Origin: Saprospiraceae bacterium
GTDB lineage: Bacteria > Bacteroidota > Bacteroidia > Chitinophagales > Saprospiraceae
Direction of reading: 5' to 3'
DNA: 64,000 bases
Assembly: GCA_028280415.1 (NCBI GenBank)
Contig: JANQLV010000002.1
Span: forward strand, 78,973-142,972
Of the stretch, positions 63,972 through 64,000 are shown in pieces (within the stretch, counting starts at the first letter, position 1; every line of letters starts with the position of its first letter). Both the position numbers and the translations under genes were made by a program. The notes under the pieces are model-generated. The model saw nothing but the letters and a program-made list of their open reading frames with translations, searched no databases and was not told where the DNA came from.

Positions 63972-64000
63972 TATTTATTAAAGAGCTTTCTGAATTTCGA

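Overview
The window is a chromosomal segment of a Bacteroidota bacterium. The signs are eight secreted proteins with a type IX secretion (T9SS) C-terminal sorting domain of the PNP...GxY type, an S46 dipeptidyl-peptidase, SprB repeats, TAnnTTTG promoter boxes, an A-rich start context without Shine-Dalgarno sequences, and a fused NagB/PIG-L deaminase. The many large multidomain T9SS proteins (PKD, LamG, GEVED, lamin-tail, CotH) resemble Saprospiraceae and related marine groups, but the family cannot be fixed from sequence alone. I saw no tRNA, rRNA, CRISPR array, insertion sequence or integrase.

Layout. 1-6.4 kb (minus strand): an edge-truncated membrane protein, an OmpA protein with an N-terminal beta-sandwich-like domain, a DUF4407 membrane protein, a beta-carbonic anhydrase, a bestrophin-type channel and an SH3 lipoprotein. 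6.7-15.6 kb (plus): an acyl-CoA ligase, a DPP11-type S46 peptidase, a transglutaminase-like protein and a PNGase F-like secreted amidase, closed by a perfect 16-bp terminator stem. 15.8-24.9 kb (minus): a 2353-residue M43 metalloprotease/25xSprB protein followed by a RibA-like cyclohydrolase, an OmpA lipoprotein and a small unknown protein, possibly one operon. 25.1-31.5 kb: an alpha/beta hydrolase, a cNMP-binding histidine kinase coupled to a receiver/FAD-oxidoreductase fusion, and a lipoprotein dehydrogenase with cytochrome c. 31.5-38.2 kb (minus): a GH5 mannanase-like enzyme, an SPFH lipoprotein and a secreted M4 protease. 38.9-46.0 kb: an outer-membrane protein, NagB/PIG-L, a TIM-barrel isomerase, a secreted lipase-like hydrolase and NagA. 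46.4-55.2 kb: two paralogous CotH-kinase T9SS proteins. 55.2-56.7 kb: DinB, GNAT and TerB-like genes. 57.0-62.0 kb: twin 761-residue beta-rich T9SS proteins. 62.8 kb to the end: tandem tail-collar proteins.

Functional theme. The region is rich in exported degradative and surface proteins (N-glycan removal, peptide, mannan and lipid hydrolysis, adhesion). The cytoplasmic NagA/NagB pair can take amino sugars released from glycans, and the acidic-residue dipeptidyl-peptidase can take peptides released by the secreted proteases. This linkage is inferred from family functions and not from operon structure.

Least explained signals: the two GCPPPIG motifs kept in both twin proteins with different codons; an oxidoreductase domain of the thioredoxin-reductase fold without its CxxC, linked to a cNMP kinase; a broken Cys-rich small gene at 62.3-62.5 kb; and several families of intergenic inverted repeats.
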